A stretch of 64,000 nt of DNA from Adhaeribacter soli (GCF_008727925.1 NZ_VTWT01000002.1:434001-498000), one strand, 5' to 3'. Positions 7,898 to 16,741 are shown, counted from the first letter of the stretch. Notes: a model not told the origin generated them from the letters alone. Made by a program: numbers and translations.

Positions 7898-8677
7898 TCA
7901 ACCATTTAATCTTGGCTTTTTCTCGGTGAGGTATTTCCAGTAACGGACGGGCATGTGGCGGAGATGCAGCTTTTTGTTTTTGCGTTCCGGAATGTTTACG
8001 TGGTGGAAATAGGTTTGCCAGAGTTGCTCATAGAGCGGTTCTTTTTCTTCCAGGATGTTGTTTGGTAAAGCGCCGGTTTTGGAATTAACCTGGGTTTCTT
8101 CCAGCGAAATAAAATCGGTTTTCTCCAGATCGTAGTAAAGTCCATAGCTTCGTTTCAGGTCGTAAATAAGCCAGCGCTGGTCGGCGTAACGTTTTTCGAA
8201 ATGGTCTTTAAGCAGCGGCAGTACGTTGTAATCGGGGGAAATGGTAGCGTAGAACAGGCTGTCTGCGGTTTTCTGAAAACGCACGAAGGCTTCCATGCGA
8301 TGCTTTTCCCGGAAGATCTGGCGGCTGATCTGGGAGATCTGCCGGACGCAATCGGCCGCGAAATTTTCTTCGATATTGGCCTGACTGGCAAAAACCAGTT
8401 CCACGTACCGGAAGATCAGCATTTCGAAGCCGGGTTGTTCCCAGAGAAAGGTTTTATAAAGGTCGGTACAGGCGTTTTCCGAAAGCTTCTTTTTCAGGCC
8501 TGTCCAAACCCGGGCGGCTTTCACCTCATCGGTAGGAATGAATTTGTTCTGCGCAAATATGCCGGGTTGTTCCTGCCCCTGCTTTTCAATTTTATCGGGC
8601 CAGGCTTTTTGCTCATACACTTCGAATATTACGGTAAGCAATCCTTCAAACGTGCCGTCGTAAGTATAGTAATGCAT
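7898..8677 (-). CDS. Probable DNA metabolism protein, DUF4130 (TIGR03915 type)
   Basis: The 259-residue protein begins MHYYTYDGTFEGLLTVIFEV, characteristic of the TIGR03915/DUF4130 family. The family is almost always encoded with the TIGR03916 radical SAM protein, whose gene lies just upstream here. The C-terminal part (PERKNKKLHLRHMPVRYWKY LTE, split here for readability) is the conserved DUF4130 end, which is distantly related to uracil-DNA-glycosylase-like folds. The proposed role is DNA repair or modification with the partner. The two genes are separated by 487 bp containing a 54-codon ORF, which is wider than the usual tight pairing. Confidence 0.83.
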   Translation of the reverse strand: MHYYTYDGTFEGLLTVIFEVYEQKAWPDKIEKQGQEQPGIFAQNKFIPTDEVKAARVWTGLKKKLSENACTDLYKTFLWEQPGFEMLIFRYVELVFASQANIEENFAADCVRQISQISRQIFREKHRMEAFVRFQKTADSLFYATISPDYNVLPLLKDHFEKRYADQRWLIYDLKRSYGLYYDLEKTDFISLEETQVNSKTGALPNNILEEKEPLYEQLWQTYFHHVNIPERKNKKLHLRHMPVRYWKYLTEKKPRLNG

Positions 8678-8752
8678 TGGTTAGAACCGGAAAAAGATAC
8701 TCCCTGAACAAATCTCAGAAATATGTAAATAAGCTATTTGTCTGAATAAAAT

Positions 8753-8786
8753 GCTGTAGCGTAGGGTTTAAACCCTACGCTACAGC
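8753..8786. repeat. Perfect 34-bp palindrome
   Basis: The arm gctgtagcgtagggttt is followed immediately by its exact reverse complement. A T-rich run follows on the plus strand. A sister palindrome with the same core AGGGTTTAAACCCT but different outer bases is at 63368-63403. Confidence 0.85.
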
Positions 8787-8931
8787 GTTTTTGATATGTA
8801 ATATCCTTCCAAGTAGCAAGACTAAACAAACGAATACCTTGAAAGATAAATGAATTGTATAATCTACTATATGGCCTTCTACATATTTTGATCCAGATAC
8901 TAATATCCAGATACTAATATCTTTTACTCAA

Positions 8932-9096
8932 TCATATATACCGGACAAAAACAGCTTCGGCGGCCCGTAGGTTGATCTGGGCATTTCCTTTGGGAGCCGG
9001 CACCGTGATCAGGCCATTCCGTTGTTTGAGGTAAAGTACCAGGTTGTTCAGTTTGCAACGGCAGGAAACAGGGTTAACTTTTGCTGAATATCTCAT
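8932..9096 (-). CDS. Small hypothetical protein (54 residues)
   Basis: The minus strand holds an ORF from ATG at 9096 to TGA at 8932 that translates to 54 residues. It starts MRYSAKVNPVSCRCKLNNLV and ends AAEAVFVRYI. Codon use looks like that of neighbouring genes, and no low-complexity sequence is present. It lies 68 bases downstream of the radical SAM gene and before the DUF4130 gene on the same strand, so it may be cotranscribed. It contains two cysteines in a CRC motif. I recognise no family; the coding call rests on the intact frame, composition and position. Confidence 0.5.
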   Translation of the reverse strand: MRYSAKVNPVSCRCKLNNLVLYLKQRNGLITVPAPKGNAQINLRAAEAVFVRYI

Positions 9097-9164
9097 AGCG
9101 TTGTATAGAATTAGTGGTTTAAAGATTCGGTTCGTTTTACTTTTTTCGGCTTAATACTTAGCGT

Positions 9165-10430
9165 TTAGCTGGCTTGCTGGAACAGTTCTAGTTGCTGTTT
9201 CACCAGCGAATTCCGGACGGAGCCTTCACCGAAGAGAATTCTCCGGCGAATGGCTTGTTCGGTATAGTCGCGTAGTTCGGGGCTTTTGCCGGCACAGGTA
9301 ATAAAGTACCGTGCCCGCTTCAGCACTACTCCGAACTTGTGCAAATGATCGAGGTGCAGCGGCGTAAAGCGGCGCGCCGCTACAATCCTCTTCGCCGACT
9401 TCACCCCGATCCCGGGAATGCGGAGGATCAGTTCGTAGTCGGCAGTGTTTATTTCTATTGGGAAAACCTGCAGGTTGCGCAAAGCCCAGGAAAGCTTCGG
9501 ATCAATTTCCAGGTCCAGGTTCGGGTGCTTCTCATCGGCAATTTCCGAAGCGGAAAAGCCGTAGAAGCGCATGAGCCAGTCGGCCTGGTACACGCGGTTT
9601 TCCCGGATCAGCGGCGGGTTTACCAACACCGGCAGGCGGCTGTCGGTGCTTACCGGCACGTAGCCCGAATAATACACCCGCTTCAGGTTGTAGTTCTGGT
9701 ATAACTGGCTGGAAAGGGAAAGGATCTGGTGGTCGTTTTCCTGGGAAGCGCCTACAATCAGCTGCGTGCTCTGCCCGGCCGGCGCAAACGCGGGCGCGTG
9801 TTTGAATAGTTTTACTTCTTCCTTGCTTTGCTTTAGCTGGGTGGTAATGGCAGCCATGGGCGTCAGGATTTCAGCATAGTTCTTTTCCGGCGCCAGGGTT
9901 TTCAGACTGTTTTCGGAAGGCAGCTCGATGTTTACGCTCAGGCGGTCAGCGTATAAGCCGGCTTCTTTGATCAGTTCGTCGCTGGCGCCGGGTATGGTTT
10001 TCAGGTGAATGTAGCCGTTAAATTTATGTTCGGTCCGGAGCTTTTTAGCAATGCGTACCAAACGTTCCATGGTATAATCGGCGTTCTTGAAAATGCCCGA
10101 GCTCAGAAACAAACCTTCTATGTAATTGCGACGGTAGAAATTTAGGGTCAGGTCTACTACTTCGTCTACGGTAAAGGCAGCGCGTTTAATGTCGTTGCTT
10201 TTGCGGGTAACGCAATAAGCGCAATCGTAAATGCAGAAATTGGTAAGCAGAATCTTCAGCAGCGATACGCAACGGCCGTCTTCGGTGTAGCTGTGGCAAA
10301 TACCCATGCCTTCGGCATTTCCCAGGCCTTTATTTGTGTTCTTCCGCTTGCCGCCGCTCGAGGAGCAGGAAACATCATACTTGGCCGCATCGGCTAATAT
10401 TTTTAGCTTTTCCTGTACCGTTTCTTTCAT
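9165..10430 (-). CDS. Putative DNA modification/repair radical SAM protein (TIGR03916 type)
   Basis: The 421-residue protein carries a radical SAM cluster CxxxCxxC as CIYDCAYC (C66, C70, C73), so it should bind a 4Fe-4S cluster and cleave S-adenosylmethionine. An earlier Cys-rich stretch (about 21-54, SCSSSGG ... GICHSYTEDGRC) is typical of the family. A C-terminal helix-hairpin-helix unit (about 340-365, IPGIGVKSAKRIVAAR) points to DNA binding. The family is known as the partner of DUF4130 proteins and is proposed, not proven, to repair or modify DNA. The start at 10430 fits the family beginning. Confidence 0.88.
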   Translation of the reverse strand: MKETVQEKLKILADAAKYDVSCSSSGGKRKNTNKGLGNAEGMGICHSYTEDGRCVSLLKILLTNFCIYDCAYCVTRKSNDIKRAAFTVDEVVDLTLNFYRRNYIEGLFLSSGIFKNADYTMERLVRIAKKLRTEHKFNGYIHLKTIPGASDELIKEAGLYADRLSVNIELPSENSLKTLAPEKNYAEILTPMAAITTQLKQSKEEVKLFKHAPAFAPAGQSTQLIVGASQENDHQILSLSSQLYQNYNLKRVYYSGYVPVSTDSRLPVLVNPPLIRENRVYQADWLMRFYGFSASEIADEKHPNLDLEIDPKLSWALRNLQVFPIEINTADYELILRIPGIGVKSAKRIVAARRFTPLHLDHLHKFGVVLKRARYFITCAGKSPELRDYTEQAIRRRILFGEGSVRNSLVKQQLELFQQAS

Positions 10431-10655
10431 GACGTAATTATACGACCTTTTTTACTAAATAAAAATGCTTTTAAACTAATTTATTTAGCAAATGTCGGAA
10501 TTTTGCTAAAAAGCAGATAGAACCGCCTGAGAAAGGGTAGGGAAACCGAATAAAAACTGATAAGCTTTATTTTCGTTAGGTGATGAAGCTTTCGGTTAAC
10601 ACTTTTAAATTGCGGCCTGCGTTCGTATATTATCGCTTTGCTTATACTTTTTGAA

Positions 10656-12518
10656 ATGCCGCTTTTTTCCTGGTTGTCGCGTTTGCTTTTACTGGCTTGC
10701 TTTTTAAGCTGGCCGGTAGCGGCTTACGCCCAGGCCCCGTACAAACCGAAACCGGAAAACGTGGTGCCGGATACCATAAAAAAGAAAGAGCCAGACCGTT
10801 TGCTGAAAGGGCTTCAGGAATATTCCAAGCGGCGGAGTTTGCCGGCCAAAGCAGTAAAAGCCTTGTTCAGTTTCAACCGGAAGCAGCAGCAGGATACCGG
10901 TCTCGATCCGGAACTCATCAACTACACCTTTGCCGAACACGATTATAAAATAGTCCGCAACATCGAGATCAAAACTCTTGACCCCTTCGGTTATTCCCTC
11001 GACGATTCGACCCGCGGGCCAAAAAACATTTTTGCAAAAGCCGGCAACCACATTCACATAAAAACGCACCGCGGGCGGGTAAGAAACAAATTGCTTTTCC
11101 GGCAAGGCGAACAACTGGAACCACAGGCCATTGTAGAATCGGAACGTTTATTGCGCCAGACGCCGCACATTCAGGATGCCCGCATCCGGGTAAACGAACT
11201 TACTTCCACCGCCGACAGCGTAGATATAATTGTTTCCACCAAAGATATTTTCAGCATTAGCGGCTCCGGCGCTTACAATGCTCCCAAGACCATGGGCGTA
11301 ATCGCGCTCAACGACCTGAACTTCCTTGGATTGGGCCACCAGATCCGCAACCGGGTTTGGCTCGGCATCGACGACCTGCCACAATCGTGGCAGTACCGGG
11401 GCGGCTACACGGTAGAGAATATTTACCGCACTTACATTACCGCCGATGCCAATTATTTCAACGATTATATAAACGAAATACTGGGTTTTAGCCTGAACCG
11501 GCAGTTCTACGCCACCACCACCAAATACGCCGGCGGCACGGCCGTAAACTGGTTCCGGGTCCGTTCCTTCCTTACCGACAGCACCCAGGACCTGCAATTC
11601 AATACCAAAGATTTCTGGCTGGCGCGCTCTTACAAACTAAAATCGTATAACCTGGGCTTCGAAAACCCGGGCCGGCTGATCGTAGGCGCCCGCATCCTGA
11701 ACATTAATTACACCGCCCTTCCCGCCGAAACAAAATACCTGAACACCACGCTTTACCTGGGCAGCGTGGGCTACAGTTACCGCAAATACTACAAAGACCG
11801 GTATTTATTCGGCTTTGGCCGCACCGAAGACGTTCCGGCCGGCAACCTGATGACGCTTACCCTGGGCTACGAATACGCCACTACCCGCATCCGGCAATAC
11901 CTGGGCGTTAGATCGAGTTTTGGAAAGTACCGGCAGAGATTCGGTTACCTTTACGGCTCCGCCGAATTCGGCAGTTTTATAAACCAGGGGAACTGGGAGC
12001 AAGGCGTGGTAAATACCGAAGTGCTGTATTTTACCCGGCTTTACAACCTGAACGGCTGGCTTATCCGGAATTTTTTCTGGAACCGCATGACCTATGGCCT
12101 ACGGCGCGACCCGGGGGAATTTGTGCAGATCAATAACTATGAAGGCATCCGGGGTTTCCGGCCGGGTTCGTTGCGGGGGCAAAGCAAATTTACCATTAAC
12201 CTGGAAAGCAACCTTTTCACCCCCATCTCATTTATAGGCTTTAAGCTGGCCGGCATCCTGTTCACCGACATTGGCTGGATCGCACCACCCGGTAAAGAAT
12301 CGCCCTTCAGCCAGAAACCTTATTATGGCATTGGCGCCGGCATCCGGTTCCGGAACGAGTATATTGGCTTGGGCAATATACAATTGCTTATAGCATATTA
12401 CCCTCGCATTCCGGCCGAAGAAAGCTTCAACAACCTCCGGCTCTACGAATCGTCGCGCCGCTATTACGAATTCCAGGACTTTTACTATTCCCAACCGACA
12501 GTGGCGCCTTTCCGCTAA
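10656..12518 (+). CDS. BamA/TamA-like outer membrane protein
   Basis: I choose ATG 10656 over the upstream in-frame TTG at 10638 because it gives a clean signal peptide (MPLFSWLSRLLLLACFLSWP, then VAAYAQA). The mature protein has one POTRA-like stretch (YKIVRNIEIKTLDPFGYSLD ... LLRQTPHIQDARIRV, about 88-175). A beta-barrel surface-antigen domain follows (about 195-620), with many alternating aromatic strands and GIRGFRPGSLRGQSKF near residue 500. It is shorter than BamA (620 residues), and the gene is alone, so it is better seen as a TamA-like or specialised barrel. It presumably sits in the outer membrane; its substrate is unknown. Confidence 0.78.
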   Translation: MPLFSWLSRLLLLACFLSWPVAAYAQAPYKPKPENVVPDTIKKKEPDRLLKGLQEYSKRRSLPAKAVKALFSFNRKQQQDTGLDPELINYTFAEHDYKIVRNIEIKTLDPFGYSLDDSTRGPKNIFAKAGNHIHIKTHRGRVRNKLLFRQGEQLEPQAIVESERLLRQTPHIQDARIRVNELTSTADSVDIIVSTKDIFSISGSGAYNAPKTMGVIALNDLNFLGLGHQIRNRVWLGIDDLPQSWQYRGGYTVENIYRTYITADANYFNDYINEILGFSLNRQFYATTTKYAGGTAVNWFRVRSFLTDSTQDLQFNTKDFWLARSYKLKSYNLGFENPGRLIVGARILNINYTALPAETKYLNTTLYLGSVGYSYRKYYKDRYLFGFGRTEDVPAGNLMTLTLGYEYATTRIRQYLGVRSSFGKYRQRFGYLYGSAEFGSFINQGNWEQGVVNTEVLYFTRLYNLNGWLIRNFFWNRMTYGLRRDPGEFVQINNYEGIRGFRPGSLRGQSKFTINLESNLFTPISFIGFKLAGILFTDIGWIAPPGKESPFSQKPYYGIGAGIRFRNEYIGLGNIQLLIAYYPRIPAEESFNNLRLYESSRRYYEFQDFYYSQPTVAPFR

Positions 12519-12931
12519 CGTTTAGGTTTTTAAGCCTGAAAGGCTGCTGTTTTTCAGGCAAGAAGGCTATTTCTCCGCCAGCCAAATGAACAAATTTAGT
12601 TTACTCAATTAAATGCCTCTCATTTCTGTTGTTTCGGAAGAAACGGTTTGCCGTGGCCTGTGGCGCACAGACCACCTTGCTGCCGCCAACTAAAAGCTAC
12701 AAAATTTAGAGACAGTGCTTCGGTCTGTGCGACACAGACCTAGGAGAGAATGTTTTTCTAAACCCTTGAAAAGTCCGCAATACTTTGAGTTAAACTTGCA
12801 GGTTCAGAACTGATCAAAGCAGGTTCCGGAATAAGTTTTTGGGTTAAATCGCCGGAAATAACGGAAACCTGCAGCTAATTCTTTAGTTTTAATCTTTATT
12901 TAGCAGCATTTACAAACTACATCTTACAACC
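12519..12931. repeat. Intergenic region with two palindromes sharing a CTGTG-CACAG core
   Basis: No gene is seen in these 413 bases. Two hairpins stand 70 bp apart: gtggcctgtg-gcg-cacagaccac near 12653-12675 (one mismatch) and ggtctgtg-cga-cacagacc at 12722-12740 (perfect). They share the same inner sequence and resemble the paired palindromes elsewhere in the window. Confidence 0.65.
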
Positions 12932-13768
12932 ATGGTCGAGATCGGCAAATACAATGAACTGGAAGTGGCAAAATTCGTGGATTTCGGGCTTTACCTCGAT
13001 TCCGAAGACGGCGAAATTCTGCTGCCTATCAAGTACATTCCGGAAGGCGTACAACTGGGCGACAAGCTGAACGTGTTCGTTTACCGCGATTCCGAAGACC
13101 GGATGATTGCCACCACCCTCCGCCCCAAAGCTACTGCCGGTCAGTTTGCCGCCTTGCCGGTGAAGGATGCCAGCCGTTTGGGCGCGTTCCTGGACTGGGG
13201 CCTGGAAAAAGACCTGTTCGTGCCTTTCCATAACCAGCGCGAGCCCATGCAGCCGGGCAAAACCTACGTGGTTTACATTTACCTCGACGAATCTTCGGAC
13301 CGCCTGGTGGGCACTGCCAAAATAAACAAGTACCTGAAACCTGCCGATGAAAACCTGAGCGAAGGCCAGAAGGTAGATCTGCTAATAACCGGCACTTCTG
13401 ATTTAGGCTACAACGTGATCATTAACCAGCAATACGGTGGAGTACTTTACCACAACGAAGTTTTCCGGAACCTGGAAATTGGTACCGAAACTGAAGGGTA
13501 TATCCGCAAATTGCGCGAAGACGGCAAAATTGACGTGAGCCTGCAACAGGCCGGTTACGCCGAAGTAAAAGATGCTTCTCAGGAGATCCTGGAAAAATTA
13601 CGGGCTGCCGGCGGCGTGCTTCCGCTTTCCGACAACAGCGAGCCTCAGGAAATTTACCGTTTATTGGGCATGAGCAAAAAGACCTTTAAAAAAGCCATCG
13701 GCACGCTCTACCGCCAGGGCTTGATTTCCCTTGAACCAGACCTGATCCGACTGCAGCGCGAAGAATAA
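12932..13768 (+). CDS. CvfB-like S1 RNA-binding protein
   Basis: The 278-residue protein matches the CvfB/YitL family (COG2996): several S1-like barrels (VAKFVDFGLYLDSEDGEILL; then GAFLDWGLEKDLFVPFHNQ; then a third around LLITGTSDLGYNVIINQQYG) and a C-terminal winged helix (LLGMSKKTFKKAIGTLYRQG). CvfB proteins bind RNA and affect expression of virulence or surface genes in Firmicutes; the role in Bacteroidota is unknown. It is cytoplasmic with no signal. The gene stands alone, 116 bp before an oxidoreductase on the same strand. Confidence 0.82.
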   Translation: MVEIGKYNELEVAKFVDFGLYLDSEDGEILLPIKYIPEGVQLGDKLNVFVYRDSEDRMIATTLRPKATAGQFAALPVKDASRLGAFLDWGLEKDLFVPFHNQREPMQPGKTYVVYIYLDESSDRLVGTAKINKYLKPADENLSEGQKVDLLITGTSDLGYNVIINQQYGGVLYHNEVFRNLEIGTETEGYIRKLREDGKIDVSLQQAGYAEVKDASQEILEKLRAAGGVLPLSDNSEPQEIYRLLGMSKKTFKKAIGTLYRQGLISLEPDLIRLQREE

Positions 13769-13883
13769 AACTTTTTTGGTTTTGGTCGGTTTGAGGAGGA
13801 AGTCCTTTTTCCCAGACAGGTCCAGACAACAGGATTGCGATTTATTCAGTAAACCGGTTGCATTACTTTAACGAACCCGAAAC

Positions 13884-14549
13884 ATGGCCCCACAGAAAAC
13901 TGCTCTTATTGCCGGCGCTACCGGCCTGGTTGGCAGCTATTGCCTGCGCATGCTCCTCCAAAGCGACCGTTACGCCAAAGTTACAGCCCTGGTCCGGAGG
14001 CCGCTGGACGTGCAGCACCCGAAACTGGAGCAAAAAGTGGTTGACTTCGATCAGCTGGCCACTACTCCCGGCATAATTGCCGACGATATTTTTTGCTGCC
14101 TGGGCACTACCATGAAAAAAGCGGGCTCGAAAGAAGCCTTTTATAAAGTAGATTATACTTATGTGGTGGACCTGGCCAAAATTACTTCCCGGCAGTTTGC
14201 CAGCCAGTTCTTAGTGGTTTCCGCCATGGGCGCCGACCCGGATTCGCTTATTTTTTATAACCGGGTGAAGGGAGAAATGGAAGAAGCCATCAAAAAGCTT
14301 TCCTTCACGGCCGTACATATTTTCCGGCCTTCCCTCCTGCTCGGCGAACGCCCGGAAACCCGGATCGGCGAAAAAGTTGGCGAAGTGGTGATGACGGCCT
14401 TAAAACCGGTTATGCTGGGCCCCCTTAAAAAATACCGGGCTGTACCCGCGCGCGACGTTGCCAAAGCCATGCTCGTAATGGCCATCGATGACGGCGGCGG
14501 CATCCAGATCCACGAATCCGATGAAATTAGTATGCTAGCTACGCCGTAA
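13884..14549 (+). CDS. NAD(P)-binding oxidoreductase of the HTATIP2/TIP30 type
   Basis: The 221-residue protein has an N-terminal Rossmann loop (ALIAGATGLVGSYCLRMLL, about 6-24) and an atypical short-chain dehydrogenase layout: DDIFCCLGTTMKKAGSKEAF near residue 70, VVSAMGADPDS near 112, and YNRVKGEMEEAI near 124, carrying the Tyr-xxx-Lys pair. This matches the TIP30-like group of small NAD(P)H-binding proteins. The substrate is not predictable. It is probably cytoplasmic. The gene is followed by an array of four palindromes, not by a classical terminator. Confidence 0.78.
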   Translation: MAPQKTALIAGATGLVGSYCLRMLLQSDRYAKVTALVRRPLDVQHPKLEQKVVDFDQLATTPGIIADDIFCCLGTTMKKAGSKEAFYKVDYTYVVDLAKITSRQFASQFLVVSAMGADPDSLIFYNRVKGEMEEAIKKLSFTAVHIFRPSLLLGERPETRIGEKVGEVVMTALKPVMLGPLKKYRAVPARDVAKAMLVMAIDDGGGIQIHESDEISMLATP

Positions 14550-14581
14550 AGACAATGCAGTCGACTTAAAGCAAAAGCGCT

Positions 14582-14695
14582 CTTCCAGACATCCGTGTCT
14601 GGAAGCAATCTGGCGGGGACATCTTTGTCCCCGGATGTATAAACGCGGACACGGATGTCCGCACCAGAATAAGTTTCAGACACAGATGTCTGAAA
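14582..14695. repeat. Cluster of four palindromes with a common GAC-N6-GTC core
   Basis: Four hairpins follow within 114 bp: 14582-14605 (cttccagac/gtctggaag), 14614-14633 (cggggac/gtccccg), 14645-14662 (gcggac/gtccgc) and 14674-14695 (tttcagac/gtctgaaa). Every one closes with GAC...GTC around a hexamer (atccgt, atcttt, acggat, acagat), while outer arms differ but still pair. They fill the gap after the oxidoreductase gene. The rest of the 477-base gap (to 15026) contains no gene; a further dispersed repeat copy is at 14894-14920. Confidence 0.85.
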
Positions 14696-14893
14696 CAGCG
14701 GTTATTTTTAATTCATAATCCTTAAAATGACGGCATTGCCCGTAGGGTGATTGGATATTAGTATCTGGACATTAAACCCGATTTTTATTAAAGTAGATTT
14801 CATAGCCTGACTCCCTTTCAGATTAAGCATTCCTTTTAGTCTGTCCAGTAATCGGTTTCACACCATTATTTCTAATTTTCAACAACCCGGAAA

Positions 14894-14920
14894 TTCATTG
14901 CCATCTGCTTTAGCTGACGG
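14894..14920 (+). repeat. Dispersed repeat copy 1 (TTCATTGC..TCTGCTTTAGCTGACGG)
   Basis: The sequence ttcattgccatctgctttag followed by ctgacgg recurs with one or two changes at 30290-30316 and 43606-43632 (both minus strand). The second half can fold as ccgtcagct/agcagacgg. All three copies are intergenic. Confidence 0.7.
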
Positions 14921-15026
14921 ATGCAGGGCATGATTTCCTTACCGGAAGCAATTCAACTCTTCTAAAATTTCCCAACCACCAGGTAAGAGGCGCCGTAATG
15001 CGGGGAGTAATTTCCTTTGCTTCTAT

Positions 15027-15809
15027 ATGAGTTCCCGCAACCTGGTTTCTTTTTTTCCCCGCGCTACTTCCTACGACCCGGAATGGGTGCAGCAGCACTC
15101 TATGGGCGAAAATGTGCTTTTCAACCTCGAAAGTCTTACCGAGAAAATAAAACTGAAACGTGGCATGCGCGTACTGGACCTGGGTTGCGGCAAAGCGATC
15201 AGCTCGGTTTTCCTGGCGCGGGAATTTGGGGTGCAGGTCTGGGCGGTAGACGAAGCCATTTCGGCCACCGAGAACCTGGAGCGGATAAAAGAAGGTGCGT
15301 GCGAAAACAGCGTTTTCCCGATCCAGGCCGATGCCCGCGCGCTGCCTTTTGCCGAAGGTTATTTCGATGCAGTGATTGTGGTAGATTCCTACACGTATTT
15401 CGGGACCGATGAGAAGTACCTGCCTTACATTTGCCGTTTCCTGAAGCCCGGCGGCGTAATTGCCATCGTAGACGTTTGCTTTACCCGCGAAATAGAAACG
15501 CCGACCCAGGTGCCCGCTTTTTTAAAGAAAGACTACAGCCATTACTGGTACTTTATTCATACAGTAGACTGGTGGCGGAAACTGTGGGAGAAAACCGGCC
15601 TGGTGCAGATCGAATGTGCCGAAGAACTACCCGCTAAAGACATTGTGCGGCAGGAATACGTCCGCTATTTCGAAGGAAAAACGAAAAAAGATGCGTTTGC
15701 CCGCGCCCTGGCGAAGGATAAAAACGGGCTGATCTCCTTTTTCCGGCTAATCGGCCGCCGCACCGACCGGGAGCCTTATCTGCAATCTTACAAAGAGGAA
15801 AAGAATTAA
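15027..15809 (+). CDS. Class I SAM-dependent methyltransferase
   Basis: The 260-residue protein shows Rossmann motif I VLDLGCGKAISSVFLAREFG (about 49-68), an acidic residue after strand 2 (VWAVDEAISA), motif III-like ADARALPFAEGYFDAVIVVD (about 99-118) and LKPGGVIAIVDV near 140. This is the fold of small-molecule methyltransferases of the UbiE/Methyltransf_11 type. The acceptor is not recognisable. No signal is present, so it is cytoplasmic. The next gene begins 70 bp downstream on the same strand but encodes an exported protein of unrelated type. Confidence 0.83.
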   Translation: MSSRNLVSFFPRATSYDPEWVQQHSMGENVLFNLESLTEKIKLKRGMRVLDLGCGKAISSVFLAREFGVQVWAVDEAISATENLERIKEGACENSVFPIQADARALPFAEGYFDAVIVVDSYTYFGTDEKYLPYICRFLKPGGVIAIVDVCFTREIETPTQVPAFLKKDYSHYWYFIHTVDWWRKLWEKTGLVQIECAEELPAKDIVRQEYVRYFEGKTKKDAFARALAKDKNGLISFFRLIGRRTDREPYLQSYKEEKN

Positions 15810-15879
15810 AGCCGGAAGTGCGCTACGCCTGTTACCCAACGCTGCCATTTGCGTACATACACCTGAAGACCACCTGCAT

Positions 15880-16437
15880 ATGAATAACCACGCCTTACTT
15901 CTAAAAGTTATATTCTGCCTCGGGGTACTGCTTTTGCTTGGTTTTAAAGGCCAGGCCCAGATGCGCCAGTATGAACAACTCCACAACCTGAACGGCGGCC
16001 CGGTTATTCATTACCGTACCGCGATCGGGGCACGCCTTGGCCCGCAATACGGCTTGACGGCAAAGCGCTTTTTGCGCGAAGGAAATGCGCTGGAAGCACT
16101 TTTAACCCGGCACTACGATAAAAAAGGCATTACCGGCACCCTGATGTACGAGTGGCACCGGAATGCTTTCGAAGCCAAAGGTTTGCTCTGGTATTATGGC
16201 GCGGGCTTTCATGTGGGGTATTATAAATACAATGAATATTTCCAGCCCAGCGAACCGGAAAGGCACGCCCGAGACGGTAGCTTCGTGGAAGCCGGCGTCG
16301 ACGGCATCATCGGCTTGGAATATGGATTCGCTTTTATTCCCCTGGCCTTAAGTGTCGATTTTAAACCCTACCTGAGCAACGTAAGCGGTCACTTGGGCGG
16401 CATCGATGCGGCGCTTTCCATTAAGTACGCCTTCTAG
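15880..16437 (+). CDS. Hypothetical small outer-membrane beta-barrel protein
   Basis: The 185-residue protein has a signal peptide (LLLKVIFCLGVLLLLGFKGQ, cleavage likely after QAQ). The mature part has short alternating strands with aromatic and glycine residues (YRTAIGARLGPQYGLTAKRF, LWYYGAGFHVGYYKYN, VEAGVDGIIGLEYGFAFIP) and ends in AALSIKYAF, a typical barrel C-terminus with terminal Phe. This fits a small eight-stranded outer-membrane barrel. No family name or function is recognised. It is followed 5 bases later by a strong palindrome that may end transcription. Confidence 0.65.
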   Translation: MNNHALLLKVIFCLGVLLLLGFKGQAQMRQYEQLHNLNGGPVIHYRTAIGARLGPQYGLTAKRFLREGNALEALLTRHYDKKGITGTLMYEWHRNAFEAKGLLWYYGAGFHVGYYKYNEYFQPSEPERHARDGSFVEAGVDGIIGLEYGFAFIPLALSVDFKPYLSNVSGHLGGIDAALSIKYAF

Positions 16438-16442
16438 TAGAA

Positions 16443-16475
16443 AAACCTCACAGGTCTTAGAGACCTGTGAGGTTT
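16443..16475. terminator. Palindrome between convergent genes, probable bidirectional terminator
   Basis: The arms aaacctcacaggtct and agacctgtgaggttt are exact reverse complements around a TAG loop. With A-rich and T-rich ends it could stop transcription from both sides. Very similar palindromes are dispersed in other Bacteroidota genomes, so it may be a repeat used as a terminator. Confidence 0.65.
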
Positions 16476-16741
16476 GGAGTTTTGAACCGGCAAAGATATC
16501 TTTCTGGAGCACAAAATACTTTCTTGCTTTTTCCTCCGAAAATCTGGAGGCTAACTCAAAAATGGCGATCATGTTGAGCACAAGTGAGCGTGAGGGAGCG
16601 CGTAACTTGCGAGCGTAGCGCTGAATCAACTCGTCGGCTACTAATAAAACCGTTACATCTGGCTTTGGTGCTGAGAGCCAACGAGGTCCTTCGCTTTCGC
16701 TCAGGATGACAGGTGGATTTTTGAGACAGCTCCTACCCTTT
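16476..16741. other. Intergenic debris with a dispersed repeat fragment
   Basis: No credible gene is seen; the apparent 143-codon minus-strand frame reads through repeat debris. The tract cgaggtccttcgctttcgct followed by caggatgacag (16680-16710) belongs to a dispersed family also seen in degenerate form at 30168-30210, 48056-48082 and 56084-56107. Confidence 0.45.

Noticed and set aside
8201-8707. 168-codon plus-strand frame
   Set aside because: It lies antisense to the DUF4130 gene, has no recognisable domain, and its composition is that of a complement frame.
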